Program-made: the position numbers and the translations under genes
Shown here: positions 53,201 through 62,900 of the stretch, one piece after another
Numbering within the stretch: the first letter of the stretch is position 1
How the letters are laid out: the number at the start of each line of letters is the position of its first letter
Notes under the pieces: model-generated
What the model saw: only the letters and a program-made list of their open reading frames with translations
What the model was told of the DNA's origin: nothing
Database searches by the model: none
NCBI RefSeq assembly: GCF_963675165.1
Contig: NC_087384.1
Span: forward strand, 6,399,682-6,463,681
DNA: 64,000 nt
Direction of reading: 5' to 3'
From: Halichondria panicea
Taxonomy: Eukaryota > Porifera > Demospongiae > Suberitida > Halichondriidae

Positions 53201-54492
53201 GCACATCACATGACTGTGTATTTCATCATGTGATACCTTCTTCTGTGTAGGGCCTGGATCACCTGACTCTCACATGGAAGGTAGACGATACTATCCACCA
53301 GCACATTGACATACAGGAGGAAGGGAAACCCAACCAGTTCAGTCTGGGGAAACAGCTCATCATCGGGAAAGAGGTGTGTCCATGTGTATCTATACTTATA
53401 TAGAAACAAGGTTTTTGGCTAAGTAACTTCGAGGGCGGCCCATAACACGACTTTGGAAGGTCCAGTTTTAAAAGAGTTTTTGCACTAAAAGAAGACTGTA
53501 TACTGTTATCATGTCAAGTTTGTGCATTTCGCTTTCCTACAGTGTACTGTGTTGATTAAGCTAGAACCTATGTACAGTACTAATTGTAAATGAATGTCTG
53601 TCAGACTAACCCCACCCCTGCTCTGCAGGAGTATGAAGATCTCGACGAGATCCTCGCTCGTTTCATCCAACCAATGGCCTCGTACGCACGTGACATCATC
53701 TCACACAAGTGTTACAGGAAGTCAGATGGAGGCAACAAAGACATGCTAAAGAAACTCCTCCGAGAGGAAAAGGCGAAAAATCCCAAACGACATCCATACT
53801 TTTTCAGTGCCTCGAAAGAATTGCCTGGAAAGTTTCTACTTGCGTACCAACCTGGTTCCAGACCAAGATACGAATACCTTACAGTCACGCCAGACGGAAT
53901 TCGATACCGTTCCAAACTTCACACGACTCTGGATCTGCTTCTAAACTGGTTCAAGACCCATTTCCACGAGCCCATTCCGAGACCGCAACCAGTTAACCCG
54001 TCCCCTGCATTGTCGATGCACTCCCATATCCAGACTCGAATCACGCCCATGGACCCGAGCGGCTATGGGATGTCTAGTCGAGGGCCCTCAAGTACTCCGT
54101 ACACACCTACTCATCTGGCGTACTCCACCACACCTCAGTACGGTCAGCCGACAAACTCTTTTGCACATCCAGCAGCAGCTGGCGGTGGCGGAGGAGGCTA
54201 TCAGCAGCAATATAACCGAGACCAATACCGAGGTTCTAGTGGGTACCCTCCACAGCAACAGCCTCGAGGAGCACCAAATTGGAACCGTGGCGGCAGTGGT
54301 GATCAAGGATGGAACGCGTCTCAGATGGTTGCACGCACTCCGATGTCGACAGGGGGTGGGCGGACACCAGCGTACACGCCCACACAAACACCTGGATCCA
54401 TAACGAGTAACATGTACGAGGCCACACCCTCAATGGATGGTCGTCACAGGAGGGATCTGTCTCCAATGGGGACACCCCTTCTTGACGAGTAA
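38521..54492 (+). CDS. SUPT6H: Transcription elongation factor SPT6, complete
   Basis: Histone chaperone and RNA polymerase II elongation factor. 27 exons: 38521-38623, 38946-39074, 39292-39365, 40035-40166, 40531-40621, 40720-40792, 41319-41439, 41674-41852, 41997-42108, 42488-42703, 42970-43112, 43537-43890, 46998-47148, 47555-47715, 48189-48387, 48605-48775, 49164-49451, 49716-50024, 50359-50507, 50715-50814, 51025-51228, 51436-51777, 52010-52116, 52457-52542, 52806-52921, 53251-53373, 53629-54492; 1698 residues against about 1726 in human. Acidic N-terminus (1-300), helix-turn-helix core, YqgF-like region, helix-hairpin-helix ([16 protein letters not shown], about 990-1005), DALEYDE and [12 protein letters not shown] blocks, S1 domain (about 1160-1290), tandem SH2 (about 1330-1560; [19 protein letters not shown]), Gly/Pro/Thr-rich tail ending TPLLDE. 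Intron 10 has a GC donor (AAG|GCGAGT). Intron 12 hosts three antisense genes; intron 19 hosts a tRNA. Confidence 0.97.
39480..39698. mobile_element. MITE family 1, copy in SPT6 intron 3
   Basis: It begins TACCGTATAAGTTGTTTATT and ends AAATAACTTGC..CAGTATACGGTA, inverted and imperfect. 219 bp, noncoding. Confidence 0.72.
40755..41040 (+). repeat. Four tandem copies of an SPT6 exon end with its donor site
   Basis: The exon end CGGCACTTACGCTGAGCC|GTGAGTTG (true donor at 40793) is copied three more times downstream in the intron. Each copy includes GAGACAGAGGAAG..CC|GTGAGT and a TG/G-rich spacer. Copies end near 40871, 40942 and 41014. Confidence 0.92.
44098..44856 (-). CDS. Putative secreted decapeptide-repeat protein in SPT6 intron 12 (S1)
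   Basis: Intronless frame of 252 residues, not recognised. The N-terminus ([19 protein letters not shown]) looks like a signal peptide, and it is shared with the frame at 46459-46797 ([20 protein letters not shown]), so the reading frame is under some conservation. The middle holds about nine tandem copies of [10 protein letters not shown] (variants [20 protein letters not shown]), and a segment [20 protein letters not shown] occurs twice, before and after the array. The C-terminus is cationic with two cysteines ([16 protein letters not shown]) after a Glu/Lys-rich stretch. Signal, acidic spacer and basic Cys tail suggest a peptide precursor or a mucin-like secreted protein; neither is demonstrated. 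The antisense frame through the repeat is an artefact. Confidence 0.62.
   Translation of the reverse strand: MMNPCLILLILTSTRLSSARLNSFDDKDIHNQSEQQNVRVRQSSIQDFNSGWWTLIPFNVHTPATPDLRIREPTGVTLNSGSLIVTQNEEKDNEKQEKNNIHTPATCTPGLSAHEPATPGLSAHEPATPGLSGHKPATPGLSAHEPATPGLSAHEPATPGLSAHEPATPGLSGHGPATPGLSAHEPATSGLSAHTPATPDLRIREPAGVTLNSGSLIVTQNEEKDNEKQEKKKCRRGRFGLIGFASKKCQKY
44262..44540 (-). repeat. 30-bp coding minisatellite in S1
   Basis: The plus-strand unit (A)CTTAAGCCTGGTGTAGCTGG followed by TTCGTGTGC(A) is repeated about nine times with few substitutions and stays in frame, encoding [10 protein letters not shown] on the minus strand. Confidence 0.93.
45126..45220 (+). pseudogene. Duplicated 3' fragment of SPT6 exon 12 with its donor
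   Basis: Bases 45126-45198 copy 43811-43890, the end of SPT6 exon 12 (GATAATTATCAGCGCC..GTGGAGCCCATCGG), and continue into the same GTGTGTA..TGTGTGGG donor sequence. A 7-bp deletion relative to the original (ACGAGAC) would shift the frame, so it is not a usable alternative exon. It lies inside intron 12, between the S1 and S2 genes. Confidence 0.92.
45438..45737 (-). CDS. Putative small secreted glycine-rich protein in SPT6 intron 12 (S2)
   Basis: Intronless, 99 residues. I chose the Met at 45737 because [19 protein letters not shown] then forms a clean signal peptide; an upstream in-frame Met at 45761 would add eight polar residues. The mature part is rich in Gly, Asn and Lys, with alternating hydrophobic/polar positions ([34 protein letters not shown]) and an aromatic end (NARWEF). 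This beta-type glycine-rich pattern recalls attacin/gloverin-like antimicrobial proteins, but I see no diagnostic motif, so that is speculation. There are no cysteines in the mature part. Sits antisense to SPT6 between S1 and S3. It could also be a chance frame, but the signal peptide argues against that. Confidence 0.6.
   Translation of the reverse strand: MKYLLICMLIICIAHLAVSNEAVVDVNTKGDVIAAAKTNGGGWVEGKVNGENGEWNMNAGKTIYEGDNGRAKIGVGVSAHGRHGEMRDQQIGVNARWEF
46256..46318. repeat. (CA)n microsatellite
   Basis: About 30 CA dinucleotides in SPT6 intron 12, between S2 and S3. Confidence 0.95.
46459..46797 (-). CDS. Putative secreted protein related to S1, in SPT6 intron 12 (S3)
   Basis: Intronless, 112 residues. 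It shares the S1 signal peptide and pro-region ([20 protein letters not shown]), the SGW motif block (DDINSGWG versus QDFNSGWW), two decapeptide units ([17 protein letters not shown]) and [12 protein letters not shown]. It then ends early with [11 protein letters not shown] and lacks the two-cysteine tail. So this is a short-array paralogue of S1, about 1.9 kb away on the same strand and also inside SPT6 intron 12. The paralogy between S1 and S3 is seen directly; function is unknown. Confidence 0.62.
   Translation of the reverse strand: MMNLCLALLLILTSTRLSSARLNSFDDKDIHQKENESEQQSSFRVRHCPIDDINSGWGLLTPHNIHVHEPATPGLSGHGPATPDPSTDGVTLDSGSQIVTRSKKQKSLRFGY
48761..48945 (+). repeat. About five 37-bp tandem units copying an SPT6 donor site
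   Basis: The unit CAATGGAGAG|GTACGTGCATG..TACGTTAATC starts at the true exon end (donor at 48776) and is repeated four more times in the intron, with GTACGT or GTATGT at each copy. Confidence 0.92.
50542..50623 (+). tRNA. trnL-AAG: tRNA-Leu (AAG)
   Basis: 82 bases. Acceptor stem GGTAGCG pairs with CGCTGCC (one T-G pair), discriminator A. The D region is TGGCCGAGCGGTC (A box). The anticodon stem CTGGT/ACCAG encloses TTAAGGC, giving anticodon AAG. The class II long variable arm TCATTTCGATGGC and the T arm GTGGGTTCGAATCCCAC (B box) follow. A run of 11 T at 50625-50635 is a Pol III terminator. Very close to animal tRNA-Leu(AAG) as I remember it. It lies in sense orientation in SPT6 intron 19 (50508-50714). 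Confidence 0.97.
52676..52800 (+). repeat. About four tandem units in the polypyrimidine region of an SPT6 intron
   Basis: The unit TTTAACCCCTCCCCCACCAC (then ACTCCTGACATG) repeats immediately upstream of the acceptor at 52805. Confidence 0.9.
52976..53115. repeat. Inverted-repeat element in SPT6 intron 25
   Basis: The left arm ACCAGAGGAGGTCTGGACAT.. GCGTGCACGAATCA is mirrored by TGATTCGTGCACGC..CTTCCTCTGGT. 140 bp, noncoding, probably a MITE. Confidence 0.75.
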
Positions 54493-54748
54493 ACTAATTA
54501 TTATTGGCAATATTATATAAACACTTTATTTCTGTTATTTTACAACTGATGTGCTTACAGTCATGAATATTGATTTTTGTGTGATTGATCAGAGTTACTG
54601 ATAACAGTAAACTTTGAACTTTTATTATTACAAAATTCAAAGTATCTTGCTTGGCCTTTTCAAATAATTATAATGAATTGTGAATGAAGCATATTATACC
54701 GTGCCACTAGCTAGCTATATATGAGCTGGATTGCATGTGTAGGCAGCC

Positions 54749-57709
54749 ATGGGGATCACCGAGAGAGTGAGAGAGGAGTTCTATGATAGGATATGCTCAG
54801 AGGTGAGTTTAGGGCCTGAGGGGATTGCATAATGGCACCACAGTGACACTACACTATAATATCTCCAAATACAGTCGAGTCCTTTATACGACCGACCCAG
54901 CGTACGTGTGTATAAATATTATATTATGATGGTAATTTCGGAATTGTAAGATTAGTTTACACGTCCTCCCATAATTATAACAGCCAAAAATGAGGTGTTT
55001 CAGAAGCTAGCTTTAATAGGCCATAACGTCAATGTAGAGTCAATTAATTACCAAACTAAAATATGCTTTCTGTAGCTTTTCCTAGCTCTATAATATGGCG
55101 TGTTTAGATATTGATTTGCTCGTGTTGGGTAAATTTTCACAAATTTCAACAAAAGCAATGGTTTGTATAACCCCAGCATGTTCTGTTACTGTGTGCCCTG
55201 GACGTTGACTCTCTGTGTGCGGTCAAGATCCTGCAGTCTCTGTTCAAGGCTGACAATGTGGAGCACACTGTGGTCCCCGTGGACGGAAAAGCTTCTCTAC
55301 AGCAGGCCTTCACCGACCAGGCTGATCAGGTGAGGAGGAGGGAGGGGGGGGGGGTAAGAAAATGGGGAACGGTGGGAGAGAGTGTAGTAGCCAGTAACAA
55401 ACACAAACACGTAATATACTGTATTCACAATACCGTATAGCGGGTAATTTTCGTGGGGTAAAAATTTGTTATTTTCGTGGGCAAGCTGACCTCTCGAAAT
55501 TTTAACGTAGGCATGGCTTACCGGAACGTAGGAATGCAGTGCAAACAATGAGACTAAACGAAATTTTACTCACGAAAATCTCGAGTTAAACAGATTTTTT
55601 ACCCCGCGAAAATTACCCACTATACGGTATTCAACTGAAGAATAGCACTCGCTCGTAATAATAGAACACCATGGATTTAGTTATTTTTTAGTGGCACCTT
55701 AATTAATGTGCTAATTAAATACAATATTAATCCTGCCCTTCCCCCCCCACACACATACACAGGTGAAGTCGGTGGTCCTAGTCAACTGTGGTGGTTCCAT
55801 CAATCTGTTGGAACTTCTTCAACCGGAACAGGATAGCGTCACTTTCTACGTGGTGGACAGTAGACGCCCATACGAGCTGGACAATGTGTACAGTCAGGAT
55901 CAAGTGCAGCTGGTCGTGAGGGAGGGGGAGGAGCTTGAGCTGCCGGCATTCGAGGAGGTTTACAACTCTGATATGGTGTGTGGGTGGGTGGTGTGTGTGT
56001 GGGTGGTGTGTGTGTGGGTGGTGCGCTAGAGGGGCACTACATGTACATGTATATAATTATACGTACTTGTGTGTCTTATGTCATAATTAATTTTTTTTTT
56101 TTTTTTATTTTTTTTTATTTTTTTTTTTTTTTTTTTAATTTAAATTTTTTCTTATGTCATAATTAATTTAAATATTCTGGTATTACCATGGTCACAGGAG
56201 GACGAGAGTGATGATGAGTACTTCAGTGACAGTGAGGATGGCCCCACAGCTAAGAGGAGGAAGACAGGAGATGAGGTGAGGTAATAATAAACAGATGCGT
56301 GTGTTGAAGGACCATCTCTTATGCATTAGGACTCTTACCAAACACGGAAGAGAAAGCACCTCTGGAAAAAGAAAAGGTAATTTAAATGTCTGTCTGTGTT
56401 GAGTACGTGATATGTTAGATGGCTTTACACACACAGAGAGGAGATCTTGTACAAGTACTATGAGTTTAACACTCATGGAACATCTGTGAGTTACCCCCCC
56501 TCCACACACACACCCACCCACTCACACACACACAACGCCCCACACACTCACACCCACACACACACACACACTAACAACCCCCCCCACACACACACACACT
56601 AACAACCCCCTCCCTCCACACACACGCACACACATCAGAACAAGCCTCCACAATCATACACTTATAATCACTAACCCCGCCCCCCTCTCCAGGCGTCTCT
56701 ACTGATGTACGAGCTAGCCATGAAGATGAGCAGGGACAGCAACGACCTCCTCTGGTGGGCTATACTAGGACTCACTGAACAGCTGCTCTACGAAAAGGTG
56801 GACAGAGAACGATACGTAACAGACCTGCACGCACTACAGCCTTACGTCATCCGACATAACAGAACAAGGTGAGCTAATGGAACGGTGCTTACACAATTCC
56901 TAGTTATGAATGGTTGCTACAGTAGATCCCTAGATCTAAAATGGCTACTTATGGCCGATATTTCCTCCTCTAAACTTTGTCAAAATGTTCTCTTTTTGTA
57001 AAAAAAACATATTGCTCTTTGAGCAAAATGTTGTGAATCTTCTTTGCTACACAGTTCTTCCTGCCAATTAATCGTTACTCTACTAAGCTGCGAATGGGTG
57101 TTCAACGTTGAACGCCCACCATGGTGGGGTGGTGTCTTCGAGAGAATGGTCAAATCAACAAAACGTTGCTTACGCAAAGTGATAGGGAGAGCCCGCCTCT
57201 CGCATGATGAACTCCTCACTGCAGTCACGGAAATTGAAGCCGTTATCAACTCAAGACCATTGTCCTACATCACCCAGCCATAAACCCTCGAGCCTGCCTC
57301 AGATCTAATCGTTCACAAATATTGTGATGCTGCTAGCTCTAGTTAGTCAATGAAAACTGGGATTTAAAGTAGCTAGATCTTGTTATATCCCTCAGCAAGT
57401 ATCATGAGCTATAGGGCTCTAGAGGCATGCTAAATATCAGGGCGTACAGTACGTGGTGTCATGGTGTGTTGTCATGGTTGTGTTCATATTGCAGCGAGGA
57501 CGAAACACCTTCAGCCATCAACTCGATGAGAATAGCATTCGACAACGAGTATCCTCAACTACTGGTAGCAATTTTAATTATTATACTTTGACCCTTGATA
57601 CATAAGAACAAGTGCAGCCTATTATCCACTCACTAGATTATGCAGAGAGAAAAAAATCAGTATTTAGAGCTTTTAAAATTTCTAGTACGTGTGTGTGTGT
57701 GTGTGCGTG

Positions 57710-57747
<38 letters not shown>

Positions 57748-59836
57748 TGCGTGCATGTGTGTGTTGTCCTTAACGATGTGCGTCAGATTGAGACTGGCCC
57801 TGTACAGACATTGGAGTCTCTATGAGAGTTTGTGTCACTCAGAGTACACAGCTTGCAGGTGACCACCATTATAGTGCCCCTCCGTGCATGACTGACTACG
57901 AGTATCCATGGCAACACATGCACAGGTTCAAAGTGTGGACGATGAAAGGTCACAAGAAATTGATGGAGTTTTTAGCAGATATGGGGTGAGGGTACATATA
58001 CACAACAAAGCTCTGTAGGTTCTTACATGTATAATTGTGGTTGCTCCAAGTATTATGCATTGTATTGTATATGCCAGAACCAAACAAAGTACGTCTACCT
58101 TCATACACACATCACCATACACATAACACCCACACCACACACACACCCATACCACACTACACACACACACGCCAGACTCCCACTGGTACAGAGTAAACAG
58201 AAGTTTGCCTCGATGGAGATGCAGCACAGAGACACATTCAAAGAGAGCTTCACTGAGAGTGCCCGCAAGTATCAGGTGGAGGACTTCACGTACGGATCAT
58301 TTGTGGCACAGTTTGGATACAAGAACAAGGTACAGTGTACATGTATGGGTCACCTTTATTGCCTATAAACAGTAAGTAATAAGTGTAAATGTCAGAACCA
58401 ATGTACTCACACTCCACACACACCCTCACACACCACCCCCACACACCACCTACACACACATATATATTCTTTTGTTTCAACCCCTACACCACCCACACAC
58501 CACCCACACACACCACTCCCACACACACACCACACACACACCACCCCTCCCCCTAGTTCTGTGCGGGAGACCTGGTCTATTCCTCTACTGCCTTAATCGA
58601 GGCTACAGATACCTCCTATTCTCAAGGTTTCCTCATGGCACTCGAAGGGCTCTCAAGGTGGGTGTGGTCAGTTGCTATGGCGAACGCAAGCCGTATATAT
58701 CCGAACATTTTCCCATGCAGAACAAATATGACTAAAATGCAAGCCGGAATCGAAGCTGCTAAGCGACAGGTATATATATAATTATAGTGGTGATGACAGT
58801 GTTAGCTGCTAAGATAGACAATCTGTTGAATTCTCAATCATTGAAATATGCAAGTTGCAGCAAATATGTGTTGTGTGATAACATGTATTTTGAACTGACG
58901 TGTAAATGTGTTTCTGTTGTGGGCTACAGCAAGTGGCAATTGTGACCCAGATAAGGAATTTCGTTGACACTCATCAGGTTGTTTGCGCTGGTCCCTTTGT
59001 GTACGCGTATGTTGAAGAGGTGAGCTCACATGATATAACTGCTGGTAGCCATGACTGCATTATGCTCATGTGCTCTACACAATTCCCCCACTCTCTTCCC
59101 TCCATCTCTCATGCATGTACAGTGTGTATAAAGCTTCTACTGTACATATACCATAGGTGTACGTATTGTCAATGATTGGTATCAAAATTATGTTTTTTCT
59201 CAGGGCACTCCAAATGTGAAGATGTTTTCCAAGCCACATACACTGGCCAAATTGGCTAGATTTCTCAGAGAAGCGTGGATTACTTCTGTAAGTTCCTGTG
59301 GTTTTATTATAATCCTTCATTGATGTACTCTATCTCATCTCTCTTTATTTCAGAATAAGAAAGCTAAAGACATTCCATTTATTGTGTCAGCTCCGTATGA
59401 TGTGGAAGAGAGCACCTGTATAATTACAGGGGTTCCCCCTCATTCAGAACATACACATAGATCGTAAGATAATCATGGTCAATTTTGGTGTGTTTTTTAA
59501 CTGTTAATTTCACAGAGAATTTGCAAAGGCTTTCCAACATGCAGCTGACAGAATCCAAGCTAGAGCCACATTTGACCATTTTGATGGTGCTGGTATGTAC
59601 ATGTGCATATGTGTGCAATTTACAGCATAATATAGTTTATTTATTAACAATTGAGCATCTTCCCCAAGAGAGACCAGATGACGAATAATAATAATACTTG
59701 TATATCCTCACTGGGTGAAAATGAATAGTAGGGACGGAGAAATAAGTCTGTTTTTTTCTTTGCTGTAGTGTTTGTGATCAAGAAGGATGACCGTGGAAAG
59801 TTCTTCGATGCATTGACTGCTTTGTCAGCATTTTAA
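54749..59836 (+). CDS. CDC45: CDC45, replicative helicase (CMG) subunit, complete
   Basis: Joins MCM2-7 and GINS to form the replication fork helicase. 18 exons: 54749-54802, 55177-55329, 55763-55975, 56198-56275, 56330-56376, 56437-56485, 56693-56868, 57495-57548, 57787-57858, 57926-57985, 58176-58329, 58557-58657, 58721-58769, 58930-59019, 59204-59287, 59354-59463, 59516-59592, 59769-59836; 562 residues against 566 in human, all joins in frame. The N-terminal DHH-type fold ([20 protein letters not shown], then [15 protein letters not shown]), the acidic linker ([15 protein letters not shown]), the basic KRRK segment, [36 protein letters not shown] and the C-terminal [11 protein letters not shown] / [14 protein letters not shown] blocks match CDC45. 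The start lies 256 bp after the SPT6 stop, on the same strand. Confidence 0.97.
55431..55629. mobile_element. MITE family 1, copy in CDC45 intron 2
   Basis: It begins TACCGTATAGCGGGTAATTT and ends AAATTACCCACTATACGGTA, nearly perfect inverted ends over about 35 bp. 199 bp, noncoding. Confidence 0.85.
57044..57283 (+). mobile_element. BEL/Pao-type retrotransposon integrase remnant in a CDC45 intron
   Basis: The open frame contains [19 protein letters not shown] and [19 protein letters not shown], the pattern of the integrase C-terminal region of BEL/Pao LTR elements. It is open for about 80 codons but has no other pol domains nearby and no LTRs that I could see, so it is a decayed fragment. 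Sense to CDC45, within intron 7. Confidence 0.85.
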
Positions 59837-59992
59837 TTATAGTTTTTTTTTCAATACACATGCAACATGTACAGTCAGTCATAATTAAATTCTCTTGCTA
59901 AAATATCATTATTGTCAATGCGCATGTGCAAATTAAATTGCATAAAAGAGATGGCACAGAATTATAAGTGCAGTAGATTAGTAACTTCAATA

Positions 59993-62900
59993 ATGTCTGT
60001 TCACAGCATGATTGCAGTAGCACTGCTAGCCATTGGTGAGTTCAATATAATATAATTATAATTATAGCTATATAATTTGTTGGTTGAGAGCTAGTGTAAG
60101 AAGTCTAAGCTAATGTCTTATGCATATGCACGAATGGCTTTGGATGTTGTTTGTTCGAATTCTGCAGTATGTTTCTCTGGCCTCACTATGCAAATGCCTC
60201 CTGGACCTGGACCGGATAAACCAGGACCAGGCCCTGGCTCTGGCCCGGATAAACCTGGACCTGGAGGACCTATGGCTAGGCCACGTAAGTTGAATGGTAT
60301 TCCACCTGCACTTAGTATATACATAATAATTATATATGCTCTCAGAATAGCATAATTATTCTTGTAGACTGCAAATGGATCAGGAATTTACATTCGTATA
60401 AATGCATGCATGCAGCTCCACCTGTGAACGAGAACTTCACAATGACCTGTATGAGTCAAGAAATGAGGTCTCGGCACATCAGCTGTGCTCCAGACGGCTC
60501 ATTTGACCCGGTGCAGTGCATGGGTAAGAAGTGTCACTGTGTGAATACTCAGACTGGAGAGGTACTTAGACCAGTCGACCATAAGGCAAGGAACTGCTCA
60601 GAAGGTGAGACTGCTAGTACAATATTGTACTCATGCATAGACCTATTGAAGTGGGCTGTCTAATGTATTTGTATAGAATAGTGTTAATGTGTGTACATGC
60701 ATGATTATATATATAATAATGGTTTGTTTTCTTTTCTATATATATAAGGTGCAGGAGTCACTTGTAAGCGACTGCATTGTAAACCCAAGATATGTTCTCG
60801 TGGCTATCAAAGCGGGCCAGATGGATGTGATACATGCATGTGCGAACGTAAGTACAATGACTTAAGAGTGTATTGAAAATTGACCTTGCATGTGCTATAC
60901 CGTATAGTGCTGCAAATATATCAATATGCGAACATAAAATATTACGTTAAATATTACGTTTTGACCAATTTTACGAAAATAATTTCTGAATGGGAATGTA
61001 CAGGGCTCGAATAAAAGCTTAATAATAATAATTATAGTGCTATACAAATTTATGCGACATGGCATAAATAGCATTAGACACTAGTTGATAAGATCTACAT
61101 GGGAAGTACATGGGAAGTACATGGGAAACGTGCCTCAGAGCAGGTATACTATGGGACTTAGTATATATACCTGCAAATTTACTTAGTATACCTAGCATTC
61201 CGTTGTCAAGTAATTGTATTGTAGTAATTGTATGTAGTCAAGCGGTTTGCGCATGCGCACTAGTATCTAAACACTGTTTTGTCGGTGTCCATGTGATTTA
61301 GAAGCCCTCAGCCACTTTAGTACCCTCGCTACGCTCGGGATACTAAATCAGTGCCTTTGGGCTTCTAAATCCCATAGACACCTACAAAACAATGTCTAAC
61401 TATTATTTAGTTAGCATCATGCACGCGTAAACTTCTAGCACTATAGTACTTGCTAACTAGCACTATATTATAATATACACCAACGTATATACAGTGGAAT
61501 CCCTCTATAACGGACACCTTTGGGGAACAATGTTTTGGCCTTATACAGAGGTGGCCTTTATACAGAGGTGGCCTTTGTTGAGAGGTTGTTTTGTATGCAA
61601 ACTGTCATTTGGGACCTGGATGCCTGGCCGTTATATAGCAACTGCATGGCCTTTATTCAGAGGTGGTTGTTAACGGAGGTTCCACTGTACATACATTATC
61701 CTTTATAATTTAACCTATGAATGCATGCACTCTAATATATATACACACAACAGCTCAACCACCACTTGTTGAGTGTGGCTCCATCAGTGAACTGATAGAA
61801 GAGAGGATGTGTGACTGCAGCTGTATCGAAATCAAGGGACTTGCAGGAATGAAGCCCATGAAAGGACCCAAAAAAGACTCTTGTCCTGCTTGTAACATGG
61901 CCTGCAATGACGAAATGCCTACAGGTACTTATTTATTATGTCTCGGTGTGCACATGCATGCGCAAGCAAGGTATACGGTAATGTGTTTGTGTGTCTGTGT
62001 GTGTAGTCAAAGATCAATGAAAAGTGCAAGTAAAAGTCTATAGGCTTCTATGCATGCAGTCACATTTTCTTTGGAATTGCAAAATAATGCTTCGTTGTCG
62101 AGTTATACAGCTGTGCTGTTGCAGCAGACATATAAATGCAATTCAGTGATTCATGTAGTTTGAAGTGCTTTCATCTGGTGGCGTATTGTTGAGCTTGTTT
62201 GGTACAGTTCTCTGTGCACAATTGTACTCTTGTATAGAGCCCTAACACTGTATTTGCACCTAAAACTTGTTTAATGCAAAACTCTTGTTGTTGACATCAG
62301 ATCACAATTAAGACATAATATGTTGCGTTTCTTCAGAGGCAGCTGATATGTGTGTGACTAGTGATACTACTTGCCCTTCTGGTAGCGAACTGAGGGTGGT
62401 CGGTCGTCATGGGAAACCAGAGTGTGTAGCACGTAAGCACAAACAACAATAGTTATGTAATACAGTCATATAATTATAATTATCATTTCTGCTCATAGAC
62501 ACTGTATCAAGATGTATACCACCTATATAGCGTTAAATAGAGTAGCTTAATTTGAACGGCCATAACTTATTTCCATTTGTCCCATAACGTTGATTTCTGA
62601 AAGACTTAGATGGAGCTCTTTAATTGAGATGGTATAATTATTATGTTCAGTTATAATTTTTAACGGCTATAATTTCGGAAAAAGGGCCATATACTGAAAG
62701 GTCTAAAGTTAATGTTATTGAACAGACAAAAATAGGTCCCTTGAATTTAGAATCTGCTTTGTAACTAGATTGATAGTCTTATTATAGATGCAAAGTTTTA
62801 TCTGTCTTAATTGTATCTCTCTCTTGTTATAGAACTGGTGAGTGATGACGTGTGCATGGTAACAGAGGAGCCGTATACAGGGAAGGGACCACGTGGTAGA

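Noticed and set aside
54053-54475. Alternative-frame open stretches over the end of SPT6
   Set aside because: Shadows of the 864-nt last exon, whose frame carries the tandem SH2 and the TPLLDE end.
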